Positions 1-6,769 of a stretch of DNA of 11,486 bases are shown here, in pieces; position 1 is the stretch's first letter; the number at the start of each line of letters is the position of its first letter. Position numbers and translations under genes: made by a program. A model generated the notes under the pieces. The model made no database searches. It was not told where the DNA came from and saw nothing but the letters and a program-made list of their open reading frames with translations. The DNA lies in contig JAGAEK010000102.1 of NCBI GenBank assembly GCA_017828835.1, forward strand, positions 1 to 11,486, in the 5' to 3' direction. The stretch comes from Oscillospiraceae bacterium (GTDB lineage Bacteria; Bacillota; Clostridia; Oscillospirales; Ruminococcaceae).

Positions 1-8
1 ACAACCGT

Positions 9-15
9 AAAGGAG
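9..15 (+). promoter_or_regulatory. Ribosome binding site of the pseudopilin-like gene
   Basis: A full AAAGGAG Shine-Dalgarno sequence ends 8 bases before the ATG at 24. It supports that start and shows the gene is, or recently was, translated. The promoter lies outside the window. Confidence 0.8.
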
Positions 16-23
16 ATGTCCGT

Positions 24-632
24 ATGAAAAAAATGTTTACGCCGGTGGAACTCATGATCGTGGTCGTATGTCTGGCGCTTCTCGCCGCGCTGATGCTCGG
101 CGCGGCCTCGCGAAGCTCCGCGCGCGAGGCGCACTGCGCCGACAAACTGCGCAATCTGCTCAAGATCTCGCACCAGTACGTAACCGACCACCGGGGCATG
201 TGGATGGCGCCCTGCAACACCAAAAACGGCGCCTATGTGCGCGCCTTGTCGCAGGGCAGATACCTCAAGTCCTCGTGGCGGACGCTGATGACCGCGCGCG
301 AGACCGAGATCACTTGCCCCGAACTCCCCCGGGTGCCCCGTTACCCGACGATGCAGGGGTACGGCGCGATATACAACAACGGTTCCAGCTACGACCCGCA
401 GGTCGGCATCTACATCTACAGCCCCGAATACGCCTTCACCGGAACGGGCAAAGGGCGGCGGCAGGTCGCGTGGGCGAAACGGATCTGGTTCGCGGATTCG
501 CTCAATCTGCTCAAGCCGCCTTATCCTTCGCCGCTGCTCTTCGGCACCCACGCCGCTTATCCCAAGGGCGCCGAGGTTTTCGGCGCCGTCAATCTGATCT
601 TACGCAGAGAGCGAAAAGAACAAATCGCTTAA
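24..632 (+). CDS. Pseudopilin-like protein with type IV prepilin N-terminus
   Basis: A 202-residue protein with a short basic leader (MKKM), then FTPVEL and a hydrophobic helix of about 20 residues (roughly 9-28). This is the N-terminal methylation motif of type IV pilins and type II secretion pseudopilins, with the conserved Glu at mature position 5. The motif is imperfect: Met rather than Gly precedes the cleavage site, and Pro replaces the usual Leu in FTLIE. After the helix come a Cys/Asn/Leu stretch (CADKLRNLLKISHQYVTDHRG) and a YGAIYNNG-like segment, as in the very numerous small pseudopilins of Lentisphaerota, Planctomycetota and Verrucomicrobiota. That family usually ends in a His-Gly-rich 'ANVLFADGHV'-type motif; here the C-terminus (FGTHAAYPKGAEVFGAVNLI then a basic tail) matches it poorly, so the protein may be degenerate. 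It is much richer in G+C than its neighbours and stands alone before a terminator. Substrate and role are unknown; cell-surface location is inferred. Confidence 0.75.
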   Translation: MKKMFTPVELMIVVVCLALLAALMLGAASRSSAREAHCADKLRNLLKISHQYVTDHRGMWMAPCNTKNGAYVRALSQGRYLKSSWRTLMTARETEITCPELPRVPRYPTMQGYGAIYNNGSSYDPQVGIYIYSPEYAFTGTGKGRRQVAWAKRIWFADSLNLLKPPYPSPLLFGTHAAYPKGAEVFGAVNLILRRERKEQIA

Positions 633-646
633 ACAATATTAAAACG

Positions 647-680
647 CCCCGAAAGTTTGACTCTTTCGGGGTATATTTTT
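647..680 (+). terminator. Intrinsic terminator after the pseudopilin-like gene
   Basis: Perfect 9-bp stem CCCCGAAAG (647-655) / CTTTCGGGG (663-671) with a 7-base loop, followed by TATATTTTT. It lies 14 bases after the stop codon. Read on the minus strand the stem is followed by CGTTTTAATATT, so it may also act weakly as a second stop for leftward transcripts. Confidence 0.85.
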
Positions 681-684
681 ACGT

Positions 685-716
685 AAAAAACGAGCCCGGT
701 ATTTTTCACCGGGCTC
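685..716 (-). terminator. Intrinsic terminator of the NSS transporter gene
   Basis: Perfect 9-bp GC-rich stem GAGCCCGGT (692-700) / ACCGGGCTC (708-716) with a 7-base loop. On the minus strand it is followed by G and a run of six T (685-690), the orientation needed to end the leftward transporter gene, whose stop codon lies 15 bases upstream at 732-734. Confidence 0.88.
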
Positions 717-731
717 AGGATCCAGATCATA

Positions 732-2303
732 TTATTGCTGTTGTGCAGACTTTTTTGATTTTATTATCGCCAGTACCCAGCTCGCCAAAAGCAATACTCC
801 AGAGACTATGTAGATAATAAGCTCTACCTGCGAAGCGTTCGCGGCGCTTGAATCACGGAAGAATTCAAGCAGCTGTCCCGCAAGTATGAACGCCATCAGA
901 ACGGGCGTTACGAACATTATGCAAATCTTATAGAACACTACGAACCCTTTGCAGCTGCGGCCCTGAGAATCGATCTCTTCCAAAATCGGTTTCGACTTCA
1001 GTTCCCAACCGACCATAACCGACATTATCATCGCGCCCAGAGGCATCGCTATACCTTCAGACCAGCAATCCATAAAGTCAAGGAAGCAATCCTTCCAAGC
1101 GGGTGCCGAGCTCCAGAATTTGAATATTCCGCTCGCTCCGAGTCCGTCGATCGCAACAAGGATAGCTTCGACCGCTATCGCGATACATACCCAAAGCGTG
1201 ATCTTCTGACGGTTTCCTTCTTTTTTGCGGCTCGCCGCTCTGTCCATAAAGAACGTAACTACGACCTCAGTCAACGAGATCGCGGAAGAAATCGCAGCGA
1301 TAAGTACCAATAAATAGAAGACGACGCCGAACAGAGGTCCTATAGCTCCCATCTCTGCGAAAACGTCCTGCAGCGTTACGAACAAAAGCTTCGGTCCGCC
1401 GAGTTTTATGTCGGAATAAGGAACACCGTTTTTGATCCCGTTCGCAACAGCCGCCGGTATGACCGCTATACCTGCCATTATGGCAACGATCGTATCCGCC
1501 GCTATGATAACTACCGAATTTTTCTTAAGGTTCTCTTTTTTGCCGAGATAAGATCCGTAAGTGATCATAACGCCCATCGCAAGAGACAGCGAGAAGAACA
1601 TCTGTCCTCCTGCCGACGCAAGTACGGAAATAAACGAAGGCGCCTCCGAAATAAATCCTGCCTCGACCGCGTAGCCGGGCTTGAACATGAATTTCAATCC
1701 TTCGACCGCTCCGTCAAGAGTTAACGCACGGATGATTATGATGACCAGCATTACAAATAACGCCGGCATACCGATTTTGTTGAACTTCTCAATACCTGCA
1801 GCAACTCCGCTTTTGTTTATGAAATAACAGAGCGCTAAAAATACCAACGTGAATATCGCGCAGCCCAAAGGATTTGTGAGCATCGCGCCGAACGTTCCGC
1901 TGCCTCCGAGCGAAACATCGAAATTCGATTGGATACCGAACGAAAGTTCCGCCATGTTCAACGACATATACTGCAAACAGTATCCGCCGAGAACGCTGTA
2001 AAAGCTCATGATAAGGAACGGTGCAAGAACAGCGAGCCATCCAAGCCATTTGAACTTCTTTGTGATGCTGTAATAAGCTCCCATGGCTCCGCGTCCGGTT
2101 TTACGTCCCAACGCAAGCTCGGATACCATGATCACAAATCCGACCACTATCGTAAGCGCGACATACACCAATAAGAACAGCAGTCCTCCGGATTTACCCA
2201 TTTTGTAAGGGAATCCCCAAATGTTTCCGAGTCCTACCGCTGAACCTATTGCCGCAAGTAAAAACCCTATATTGCTTCCCCAAGAAGCACGTTTCTCCTC
2301 CAC
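732..2303 (-). CDS. Sodium-dependent transporter, NSS (SNF) family
   Basis: A 523-residue integral membrane protein of the neurotransmitter:sodium symporter family (LeuT fold), which imports amino acids or related amines with Na+. The TM1 signature is clear at residues 19-33 (IGSAVGLGNIWGFPY), where LeuT binds Na+ and substrate. TM6 lies around 222-253 (SLAMGVMITYGSYL), and TM8 carries an ISSAIS Ser pair (338-343) where LeuT places part of its Na2 site. I count twelve hydrophobic segments: about 11-33, 38-65, 86-113, 146-163, 179-196, 222-253, 262-289, 320-352, 368-388, 410-434, 453-481 and 493-514. Length and topology are normal for bacterial members and the gene is intact. The start is GTG at 2303, set by GAGGG 7 bases upstream; an ATG at 2310 is in another frame. 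It has its own promoter and terminator, so it is a single-gene unit. Substrate cannot be read from sequence; a link to the sugar cluster is not evident. Confidence 0.93.
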   Translation of the reverse strand: MEEKRASWGSNIGFLLAAIGSAVGLGNIWGFPYKMGKSGGLLFLLVYVALTIVVGFVIMVSELALGRKTGRGAMGAYYSITKKFKWLGWLAVLAPFLIMSFYSVLGGYCLQYMSLNMAELSFGIQSNFDVSLGGSGTFGAMLTNPLGCAIFTLVFLALCYFINKSGVAAGIEKFNKIGMPALFVMLVIIIIRALTLDGAVEGLKFMFKPGYAVEAGFISEAPSFISVLASAGGQMFFSLSLAMGVMITYGSYLGKKENLKKNSVVIIAADTIVAIMAGIAVIPAAVANGIKNGVPYSDIKLGGPKLLFVTLQDVFAEMGAIGPLFGVVFYLLVLIAAISSAISLTEVVVTFFMDRAASRKKEGNRQKITLWVCIAIAVEAILVAIDGLGASGIFKFWSSAPAWKDCFLDFMDCWSEGIAMPLGAMIMSVMVGWELKSKPILEEIDSQGRSCKGFVVFYKICIMFVTPVLMAFILAGQLLEFFRDSSAANASQVELIIYIVSGVLLLASWVLAIIKSKKSAQQQ

Positions 2304-2310
2304 TTTTCAT

Positions 2311-2315
2311 CCCTC
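2311..2315 (-). promoter_or_regulatory. Ribosome binding site selecting a GTG start
   Basis: On the minus strand AAAGAGGG is followed by ATGAAAA and then GTG. The GAGGG core is 7 bases from the GTG at 2303, which opens the transporter frame (MEEKRASW). The ATG at 2310 abuts the core and reads a different frame. Confidence 0.7.
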
Positions 2316-2351
2316 TTTTTTTAAAATTTTTTTACTTTGAGAGTATCTCCT

Positions 2352-2380
2352 ATTATATTAGTTTACTCAAGCTAAGTCAA
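2352..2380 (-). promoter_or_regulatory. Sigma70-type promoter of the NSS transporter gene
   Basis: On the minus strand TTGACT (plus-strand 2375-2380) and a perfect TATAAT (2352-2357) are separated by exactly 17 bases. Transcription would begin near 2345, giving a leader of about 40 bases. The -35 box lies inside the inverted repeat AAGTCA-AG-TGACTT (2374-2387), so an operator may overlap it. Confidence 0.82.
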
Positions 2381-2397
2381 GTGACTTTTTATGACTT
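2374..2397. promoter_or_regulatory. Possible operator: inverted repeat plus spaced TGACTT copies
   Basis: AAGTCA (2374-2379) and TGACTT (2382-2387) form a perfect 6-bp inverted repeat with a 2-base centre over the -35 box of the transporter promoter. TGACTT occurs again at 2392-2397, ten bases (about one helical turn) further upstream. Direct repeats on one DNA face suit AraC-type regulators, but the binding protein is unknown. Confidence 0.4.
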
Positions 2398-2530
2398 ATT
2401 TGGTCCCGAAAAGTTCTGAAATCAACCCTGCGCACTTGGAATAAACACCTATAAAAATGAATATTGTCATACTATTGGTAACTTTTAAACAAGTAATTTG
2501 CTAAAAAGTGTACTATAATAATAATTGTAA

Positions 2531-3376
2531 TCAGGATTTTGATTTATATGTCTTTTTGTATTCGCTCGGCGTAATTCCTTTATAGCGTTTGAATATCTTG
2601 ATAAAATAGCTCAGATCGTTAAACCCGCTTTCCAATGCGGCGTCCGTAACCGAAAGATCGGAATAGATCATAAGATGACACGCGTTTTCTATCCTCAGAT
2701 TGTTTATATACTCTACCGGAGTCATCAAAGTATAATCTTTGAAAAGTCTGCAAAGGTATTTCGTGCTTAAATTGCCAACACCGGCTATATCCGAAAGAGT
2801 TAAGTTTTCGGTATAATTGTTCTGTATCCAGTCGATGATCTTACCGACCGTCTGATTTTGTTTTTCTGTCCTGCCCGCAGAATGAGTCTGACTTATCATA
2901 TTTTCTTTGTAAAGCGAAGAAAAGACTTTATAGAGCGCAGCGTAGATATCGAGTTCGTTATTCGTCAACGATCTTCCGCATTCGTCGAAAAGCAGGTTTA
3001 TCGAATCATAAGTTTCAGGTTTCCCCGCCGTAAGCGGAAAGACCGCAACTCTGCGGTTTATTATCGGCATGATATAGGTTTCGGCAATATCGTTTTTGTG
3101 TTTGCAGAGCATGGCGGGATCGAAAACGATACATTCGTAAAAGCAGTTTTCAAGCACGCCTCTGTGAAGCGTTCCGCTTTGAATTATGATCTGTTCGCCG
3201 GCATTGACGGTATATAAAATATTGTCAAGAAAAATTTTCATAGTACCGGTCTTGATCCTTATGAATTCCAGTTCCTTATGCCAATGCAGCGGCTCAAATC
3301 TGTTGACGTAATAATATTCCAGCGGAAAATTCGGTTCGCCGTGTTTTTTCTTCTCGTTGTAATCGGTATATTTCAA
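2531..3376 (-). CDS. AraC/XylS family transcriptional regulator
   Basis: A 281-residue two-domain regulator. Residues ~15-100 form an AraC-type cupin sensor domain: HWHKELE at 31-37 and the later GTLHRG around 68-73 are the usual cupin His/Glu positions. Residues ~175-277 are the AraC DNA-binding domain with two helix-turn-helix units, LTLSDIAGV...LCRLFK (~192-213) and LSVTDAALESGFNDLSYFIKIF (~241-262), ending in the family-typical KGITPSEYKK. The start is TTG at 3376, preceded by AAGGAAG with a 9-base gap. An in-frame TGA lies three codons upstream, and the next in-frame ATG (residue 46) would remove the start of the cupin domain, so TTG is favoured. It is divergent from the fucose isomerase operon across a short AT-rich region, the usual place for a local sugar-responsive activator; the ligand (perhaps L-fucose or its product) is inferred. 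It could also act on the transporter gene downstream of it. Confidence 0.92.
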   Translation of the reverse strand: MKYTDYNEKKKHGEPNFPLEYYYVNRFEPLHWHKELEFIRIKTGTMKIFLDNILYTVNAGEQIIIQSGTLHRGVLENCFYECIVFDPAMLCKHKNDIAETYIMPIINRRVAVFPLTAGKPETYDSINLLFDECGRSLTNNELDIYAALYKVFSSLYKENMISQTHSAGRTEKQNQTVGKIIDWIQNNYTENLTLSDIAGVGNLSTKYLCRLFKDYTLMTPVEYINNLRIENACHLMIYSDLSVTDAALESGFNDLSYFIKIFKRYKGITPSEYKKTYKSKS

Positions 3377-3385
3377 CGCGTCTCA

Positions 3386-3392
3386 CTTCCTT
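3386..3392 (-). promoter_or_regulatory. Ribosome binding site of the AraC-family gene
   Basis: AAGGAAG on the minus strand ends 9 bases before the TTG at 3376 and supports that non-ATG start. Confidence 0.6.
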
Positions 3393-3399
3393 AGACTAT

Positions 3400-3428
3400 A
3401 TTTTAAATTATTTTTTCAAAATATACAA
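3400..3428 (-). promoter_or_regulatory. Probable promoter of the AraC-family gene
   Basis: On the minus strand TTGTAT (plus-strand 3423-3428) and TAAAAT (3400-3405) are 17 bases apart. The start of transcription would be near 3393, just upstream of the Shine-Dalgarno sequence. The region is very AT-rich, which raises the chance of a spurious match. Confidence 0.5.
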
Positions 3429-3437
3429 TATAAAAAA

Positions 3438-3443
3438 CGGAGG
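3438..3443 (+). promoter_or_regulatory. Ribosome binding site deciding the fucI start
   Basis: CGGAGG is 10 bases before the ATG at 3454 but only one base before the upstream in-frame ATG at 3445. The spacing favours 3454. Confidence 0.7.
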
Positions 3444-3453
3444 TATGAAAATA

Positions 3454-5250
3454 ATGTCAGAGAATCGATATTTGCAGGATTACCCGGTAATAGGCATAAG
3501 ACCTACAATCGACGGACGCAGAGGAGTTCTCGGCGTACGCGAATCGCTCGAAGATCAGACCATGAACATGGCAAAAGCCGCCGCTGAGCTGTTTTCGAAA
3601 AACCTCAAATATTCAAACGGCGAACCGGTAAAAGTCATCATCGCCGACACCACGATCGGCAGAGTCGCCGAAGCCGCCGCCTGTGCCGACAAATTCCGCA
3701 AAGCCGGTGTCGACATCACCCTGACCGTTACCCCCTGCTGGTGTTACGGCGCGGAGACCATGGATATGGACCCGAACACAATAAAAGCGGTTTGGGGGTT
3801 TAACGGTACCGAAAGACCCGGAGCCGTATATCTCGCGTCAGTACTTGCGACGCACGCTCAGAAGGGGTTGCCGGCATTCGGTATTTACGGTCATGACGTG
3901 TGCGACGCAAACGACGTCGATATTCCCGAAGACGTCAAAGAAAAACTCCTTCGTTTCGGCAGAGCCGCAGTAGCCGCCGCCACAATGCAGGGCAAATCTT
4001 ATCTGCAGATCGGCTCTATCACTATGGGTATCGGCGGATCCATAATCGATCCGAATTTTATCGAAGATTACCTCGGCATGCGTGTCGAATCGGTCGATGA
4101 GGTCGAAATCATTCGCCGTATCACTGAAGAGATCTACGATAAAAAAGAATACGAAAAAGCTCTCGAATGGTCAAAGAAATACTGTAAAGAGGGTTTCGAC
4201 AAGAATCCGGAAAACCTTCAGAAATCCGCGGCACAGAAAAAGAAAGATTGGGAATTCACGGTCAAAATGTGCGTCATAATAAAAGACCTTATGAACGGAA
4301 ACAAAAAACTTCCCAAGGGCTGTGAGGAAGAAGCACTCGGCCATAACGCCATAGCCGCCGGTTTTCAGGGACAGCGCCAGTGGACCGATTTTTATCCGAA
4401 CTGCGATTTCCCCGAATCGCTATTGAATACGTCGTTTGACTGGAACGGAGCAAGAGAACCTTACATACTCGCGACCGAAAACGACGTGCTCAACGGGATC
4501 GGTATGCTGTTCATGAAATTGCTCACAAACCGTGCGCAGATGTTTGCCGACGTCCGTACCTGCTGGAACGGCAGATCAGTCAAAAGAACGACCGGATACG
4601 ATCTCGAAGGCCACGCCAAAGACGCCGACGGCTTTATCCACCTTATAAACTCCGGTGCTTGCTGCCTTGACGCCTGCGGCGCCGCAAAGGACGAAAACGG
4701 CAACGCCGTTATGAAACCGTGGTACGAAGTAACCGCTGCCGATCAAAAAGCAATAATGAAAAATACCACCTGGAACTATGCCGACCTCGGATATTTCAGA
4801 GGAGGCGGATTTTCTTCCCGCTTTGAAACAAAAGCGGAAATGCCCGCTACTATGATAAGACTCAATCTGATAAAAGGGTTAGGACCCGTACTGCAGATCG
4901 TCGAGGGCTGGACGGTCAAATTGCCTGACAAAGTCAGCGATACACTTTGGAAACGCACCGACTACACTTGGCCCTGTACGTGGTTCACTCCGCGTATTAC
5001 CGGAAAAGGCGCGTTCAAGTCAGCTTATGACGTTATGAATAATTGGGGTGCTAACCACGGTGCCATTTCCTACGGCCATATAGGCGCAGACCTTATAACT
5101 CTCTGTTCTATTCTCCGTATCCCCGTCTGCATGCACAACGTACCTGAGGACGATATATTCCGTCCCGCCGCATGGAACGCGTTCGGAATGGACAAAGAAG
5201 GCGCCGACTACAGAGCTTGCGCAAATTACGGCGCACGTTTCAAAAAATAA
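3454..5250 (+). CDS. fucI: L-fucose isomerase
   Basis: A 598-residue protein (E. coli FucI has 591) that isomerises L-fucose to L-fuculose, and D-arabinose to D-ribulose, in the cytosol as a Mn2+-dependent hexamer. Similarity to E. coli FucI runs from end to end: IGIRPTIDGRRGVLGVRESLE near the N-terminus, TVTPCWCYGAETMDMDP, WGFNGTERPGAVYLA, AIYGHDV-type FGIYGHDVCDAND, NAIAAGFQGQRQWTD, TSFDWNGAREP and NWGANHG. The metal and catalytic residues of the family are present: Glu342 in ATEND, Asp366 in FADVRT and His535 in GANHG (numbered from 3454), matching Glu337, Asp361 and His528 of E. coli. The start at 3454 is chosen for its GGAGG spacing; 3445 would add MKI. First gene of the rightward operon, with the kinase gene 16 bases downstream. 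No damage seen. Substrate assignment is from family; activity on related aldoses is possible. Confidence 0.97.
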   Translation: MSENRYLQDYPVIGIRPTIDGRRGVLGVRESLEDQTMNMAKAAAELFSKNLKYSNGEPVKVIIADTTIGRVAEAAACADKFRKAGVDITLTVTPCWCYGAETMDMDPNTIKAVWGFNGTERPGAVYLASVLATHAQKGLPAFGIYGHDVCDANDVDIPEDVKEKLLRFGRAAVAAATMQGKSYLQIGSITMGIGGSIIDPNFIEDYLGMRVESVDEVEIIRRITEEIYDKKEYEKALEWSKKYCKEGFDKNPENLQKSAAQKKKDWEFTVKMCVIIKDLMNGNKKLPKGCEEEALGHNAIAAGFQGQRQWTDFYPNCDFPESLLNTSFDWNGAREPYILATENDVLNGIGMLFMKLLTNRAQMFADVRTCWNGRSVKRTTGYDLEGHAKDADGFIHLINSGACCLDACGAAKDENGNAVMKPWYEVTAADQKAIMKNTTWNYADLGYFRGGGFSSRFETKAEMPATMIRLNLIKGLGPVLQIVEGWTVKLPDKVSDTLWKRTDYTWPCTWFTPRITGKGAFKSAYDVMNNWGANHGAISYGHIGADLITLCSILRIPVCMHNVPEDDIFRPAAWNAFGMDKEGADYRACANYGARFKK

Positions 5251-5255
5251 TTTAT

Positions 5256-5260
5256 GGGGG
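5256..5260 (+). promoter_or_regulatory. Ribosome binding site of the RhaB-type kinase
   Basis: ATGGGGG in the 16-base gap after fucI places GGGGG 6 bases before the ATG at 5267. It is less canonical than the AAAGGAG used by the other operon genes, but spacing is good. The tight gap supports co-transcription with fucI. Confidence 0.55.
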
Positions 5261-5266
5261 CTGTCT

Positions 5267-6721
5267 ATGAAAAAGGTACTTGCTTTTGATTTCGGCGCTT
5301 CAAGCGGCAGAGCCGTTTTGGCGTACGTTTGCGGCGGAAAGCTCAAAACCGAGGAAATACATCGATTCAAAAACGAACCCGTAACCGTGAACGGCGGAAT
5401 GTACTGGGACGTACTGCGCCTTTTCCATGAAATAAAAAACGGTATCACCGCCGCTCTTAAATCCGGCGGGTTCGACGCAATAAGCGTCGACACCTGGGGC
5501 GTGGATTTCGGGCTCATAGACAAAAACGGCGAGCTTTTGGCAAATCCTGTGCATTACAGAGACAGACGCACCGAAGATATTCCCGAAAAGGTATTTAAAA
5601 TCATCCCGAAAGACGAACTTTTCAAGCGCACCGGAATACAGTTTATGCGTATCAACACTCTGTATCAGCTGATGTTTTTAAAACTCAAAAAGCCTTATCT
5701 GCTCGATATGACCGATAAATTTCTGTTGACGCCGGACTTATTCGCTTACTTCTTGACCGGAGAAAAAAAAGCCGAAACAAGTATCGCATCGACGACAAAC
5801 CTTTTGAACCCCTACACAAGAAACTGGGATTACGATCTCATCGAAAAGTTGGGATTGCCTTCGCGTATTTTCCCGGAGATCGCCGAAACCGGCAGCGTAC
5901 GAGGTATGCTGTCCGAAGAACTTTGCACCGAACTCGGCTGTAAAAGCGTACCCGTCATATCGGTCGCCGAACACGATACCGAGTCTGCTGCCGCGGCAAT
6001 GACAGTTTCCGATAAAAAATCCGTTTTTATAAGCAGCGGTACCTGGAGCCTTTTCGGTATCGAGACAGAAAAGCCGCTGATCGGCGAATCTGACGCCGGC
6101 TTCACAAACGAATGCGGCTGTAATAATAAAATATGCCACGTCAAAAATATTATGGGTCTCTGGCTTCTCCAGGAAACACGCCGCCAGTGGCAGCGCGAAG
6201 GCAAGGACGTCGGTTTTGACGAGATGGAAAAAACAGCTCTTCTCGCAAAGTCCTTCAAAGCTTTCATAAATCCCGACGATCCCTCTTTCGAGACCGCCGG
6301 CAATATACCTCTCCGGATTTGTGAATACTGCAGAAAAACAGGACAACCGGTACCCGAAAGCGACGGCGAGATACTGCGCTGCATATATGACAGTCTCGCC
6401 ATGAAATACCGACAGTCTTTGATGGAGTTAAGCGGCGACACCGGCGTTGCATACGAGCAGCTGCTCATATTCGGCGGCGGCGTAAAAGATAAACTCTTAT
6501 GCAAGCTCACTGCCGACGCTTGCGGGATCCCCGTCATAACGGGGCCATCCGAGGCAACTATTATCGGAAACGTCAAGGTCGCTTTGGCGGCATTGGGAGA
6601 ACCTTGCGACGGAGTCGGGACCGAAAGCGGATCAAATACAGAATATCTCCCCGACAAAAACAACGTCTGGAGTCAATACGACGAAATATATAAAAATATT
6701 TTATATAAAGCAATTAAATAA
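5267..6721 (+). CDS. FGGY-family deoxysugar kinase, rhamnulokinase (RhaB) type
   Basis: A 484-residue ATP-dependent ketose 1-kinase. It resembles E. coli RhaB along its whole length rather than E. coli FucK: FDFGASSGR (7-15) for phosphate binding, DTWGVDFGLID, YRDRRT, GIQFMRINTLYQL, a LTPDLFAYFLTG segment, AEHDTESA with the catalytic-base Asp at 237 (same number as in E. coli RhaB), SSGTWSLFG, IMGLWLLQE, PESDGEILRCIYDSLA and the C-terminal ATP-site LLIFGGGVKDKLLCKLTADACG. In rhamnose pathways this enzyme phosphorylates L-rhamnulose. Here it sits directly behind fucI and no rhamnose isomerase or aldolase is in the window, so the likely substrate is L-fuculose. RhaB-like kinases serve that role in some gut bacteria, notably Bacteroides. 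I leave the symbol blank because rhaB and fucK are both defensible. Cytosolic; complete and undamaged. Confidence 0.93.
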   Translation: MKKVLAFDFGASSGRAVLAYVCGGKLKTEEIHRFKNEPVTVNGGMYWDVLRLFHEIKNGITAALKSGGFDAISVDTWGVDFGLIDKNGELLANPVHYRDRRTEDIPEKVFKIIPKDELFKRTGIQFMRINTLYQLMFLKLKKPYLLDMTDKFLLTPDLFAYFLTGEKKAETSIASTTNLLNPYTRNWDYDLIEKLGLPSRIFPEIAETGSVRGMLSEELCTELGCKSVPVISVAEHDTESAAAAMTVSDKKSVFISSGTWSLFGIETEKPLIGESDAGFTNECGCNNKICHVKNIMGLWLLQETRRQWQREGKDVGFDEMEKTALLAKSFKAFINPDDPSFETAGNIPLRICEYCRKTGQPVPESDGEILRCIYDSLAMKYRQSLMELSGDTGVAYEQLLIFGGGVKDKLLCKLTADACGIPVITGPSEATIIGNVKVALAALGEPCDGVGTESGSNTEYLPDKNNVWSQYDEIYKNILYKAIK

Positions 6722-6754
6722 ATTTTGTTAATCTTCGCAAAAATTATTCATTTT

Positions 6755-6761
6755 AAAGGAG
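6755..6761 (+). promoter_or_regulatory. Ribosome binding site deciding the start at 6770
   Basis: AAAGGAG ends 8 bases before the ATG at 6770. The upstream in-frame TTG at 6725 has no comparable site and would add only 15 AT-rich-coded residues, so 6770 is the start. Confidence 0.85.
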
Positions 6762-6769
6762 CGATAAAA

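Larger units (their letters stand above)
3377..3437. promoter_or_regulatory. Divergent control region between AraC gene and fucI operon
   Basis: These ~60 AT-rich bases must hold the start signals for both directions. An 8-bp inverted repeat TATATTTT (3397-3404) / AAAATATA (3418-3425), with arms 21 bases apart start to start (about two helical turns), overlaps the leftward promoter. For the rightward operon the best -10 is TACAAT (3424-3429), but no good -35 sits at 16-18 bases (TTTTAA at 3401-3406). This weak promoter would fit dependence on an activator such as the neighbouring AraC protein. Low sequence complexity limits confidence. Confidence 0.45.

Noticed and set aside
68..817. Open frame of 249 codons overlapping the pseudopilin gene
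   Set aside because: Its Arg/Ala/Gln-rich translation is a frame shadow of GC-rich DNA. It runs through both terminators and into the opposite end of the transporter gene.
2514..2519. Perfect TATAAT on the plus strand, which could be a promoter antisense to the AraC gene
   Set aside because: No -35-like hexamer lies 15-19 bases upstream and there is no extended -10 TGn. The surrounding sequence is AT-rich, so a chance match is likely.
2304..2530. Search for a terminator, small RNA or riboswitch between the AraC and transporter genes
   Set aside because: Apart from the promoter and repeat at 2352-2397 I see no GC-rich hairpin, and the predicted leader of about 40 bases is too short for a riboswitch.
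5830..6663. Open frame of 277 codons on the minus strand opposite the kinase gene
   Set aside because: It lies wholly antisense to a well-supported RhaB-type gene, has no ribosome binding site that I can see and no recognisable protein motifs. Ser/Pro-rich content is typical of a shadow frame.
6700..6750. AT-rich palindrome around TAAAAATATTTTATA, considered as a terminator after the kinase
   Set aside because: The stem holds no G or C, lies mostly inside the kinase reading frame and is not followed by a proper T-run; it would not be stable.
6725..6769. Upstream TTG start for the cytosolic glycosidase-like protein
   Set aside because: There is no Shine-Dalgarno sequence for it, whereas AAAGGAG sits 8 bases before the ATG at 6770. 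The extra 15 residues do not match the paralogue.
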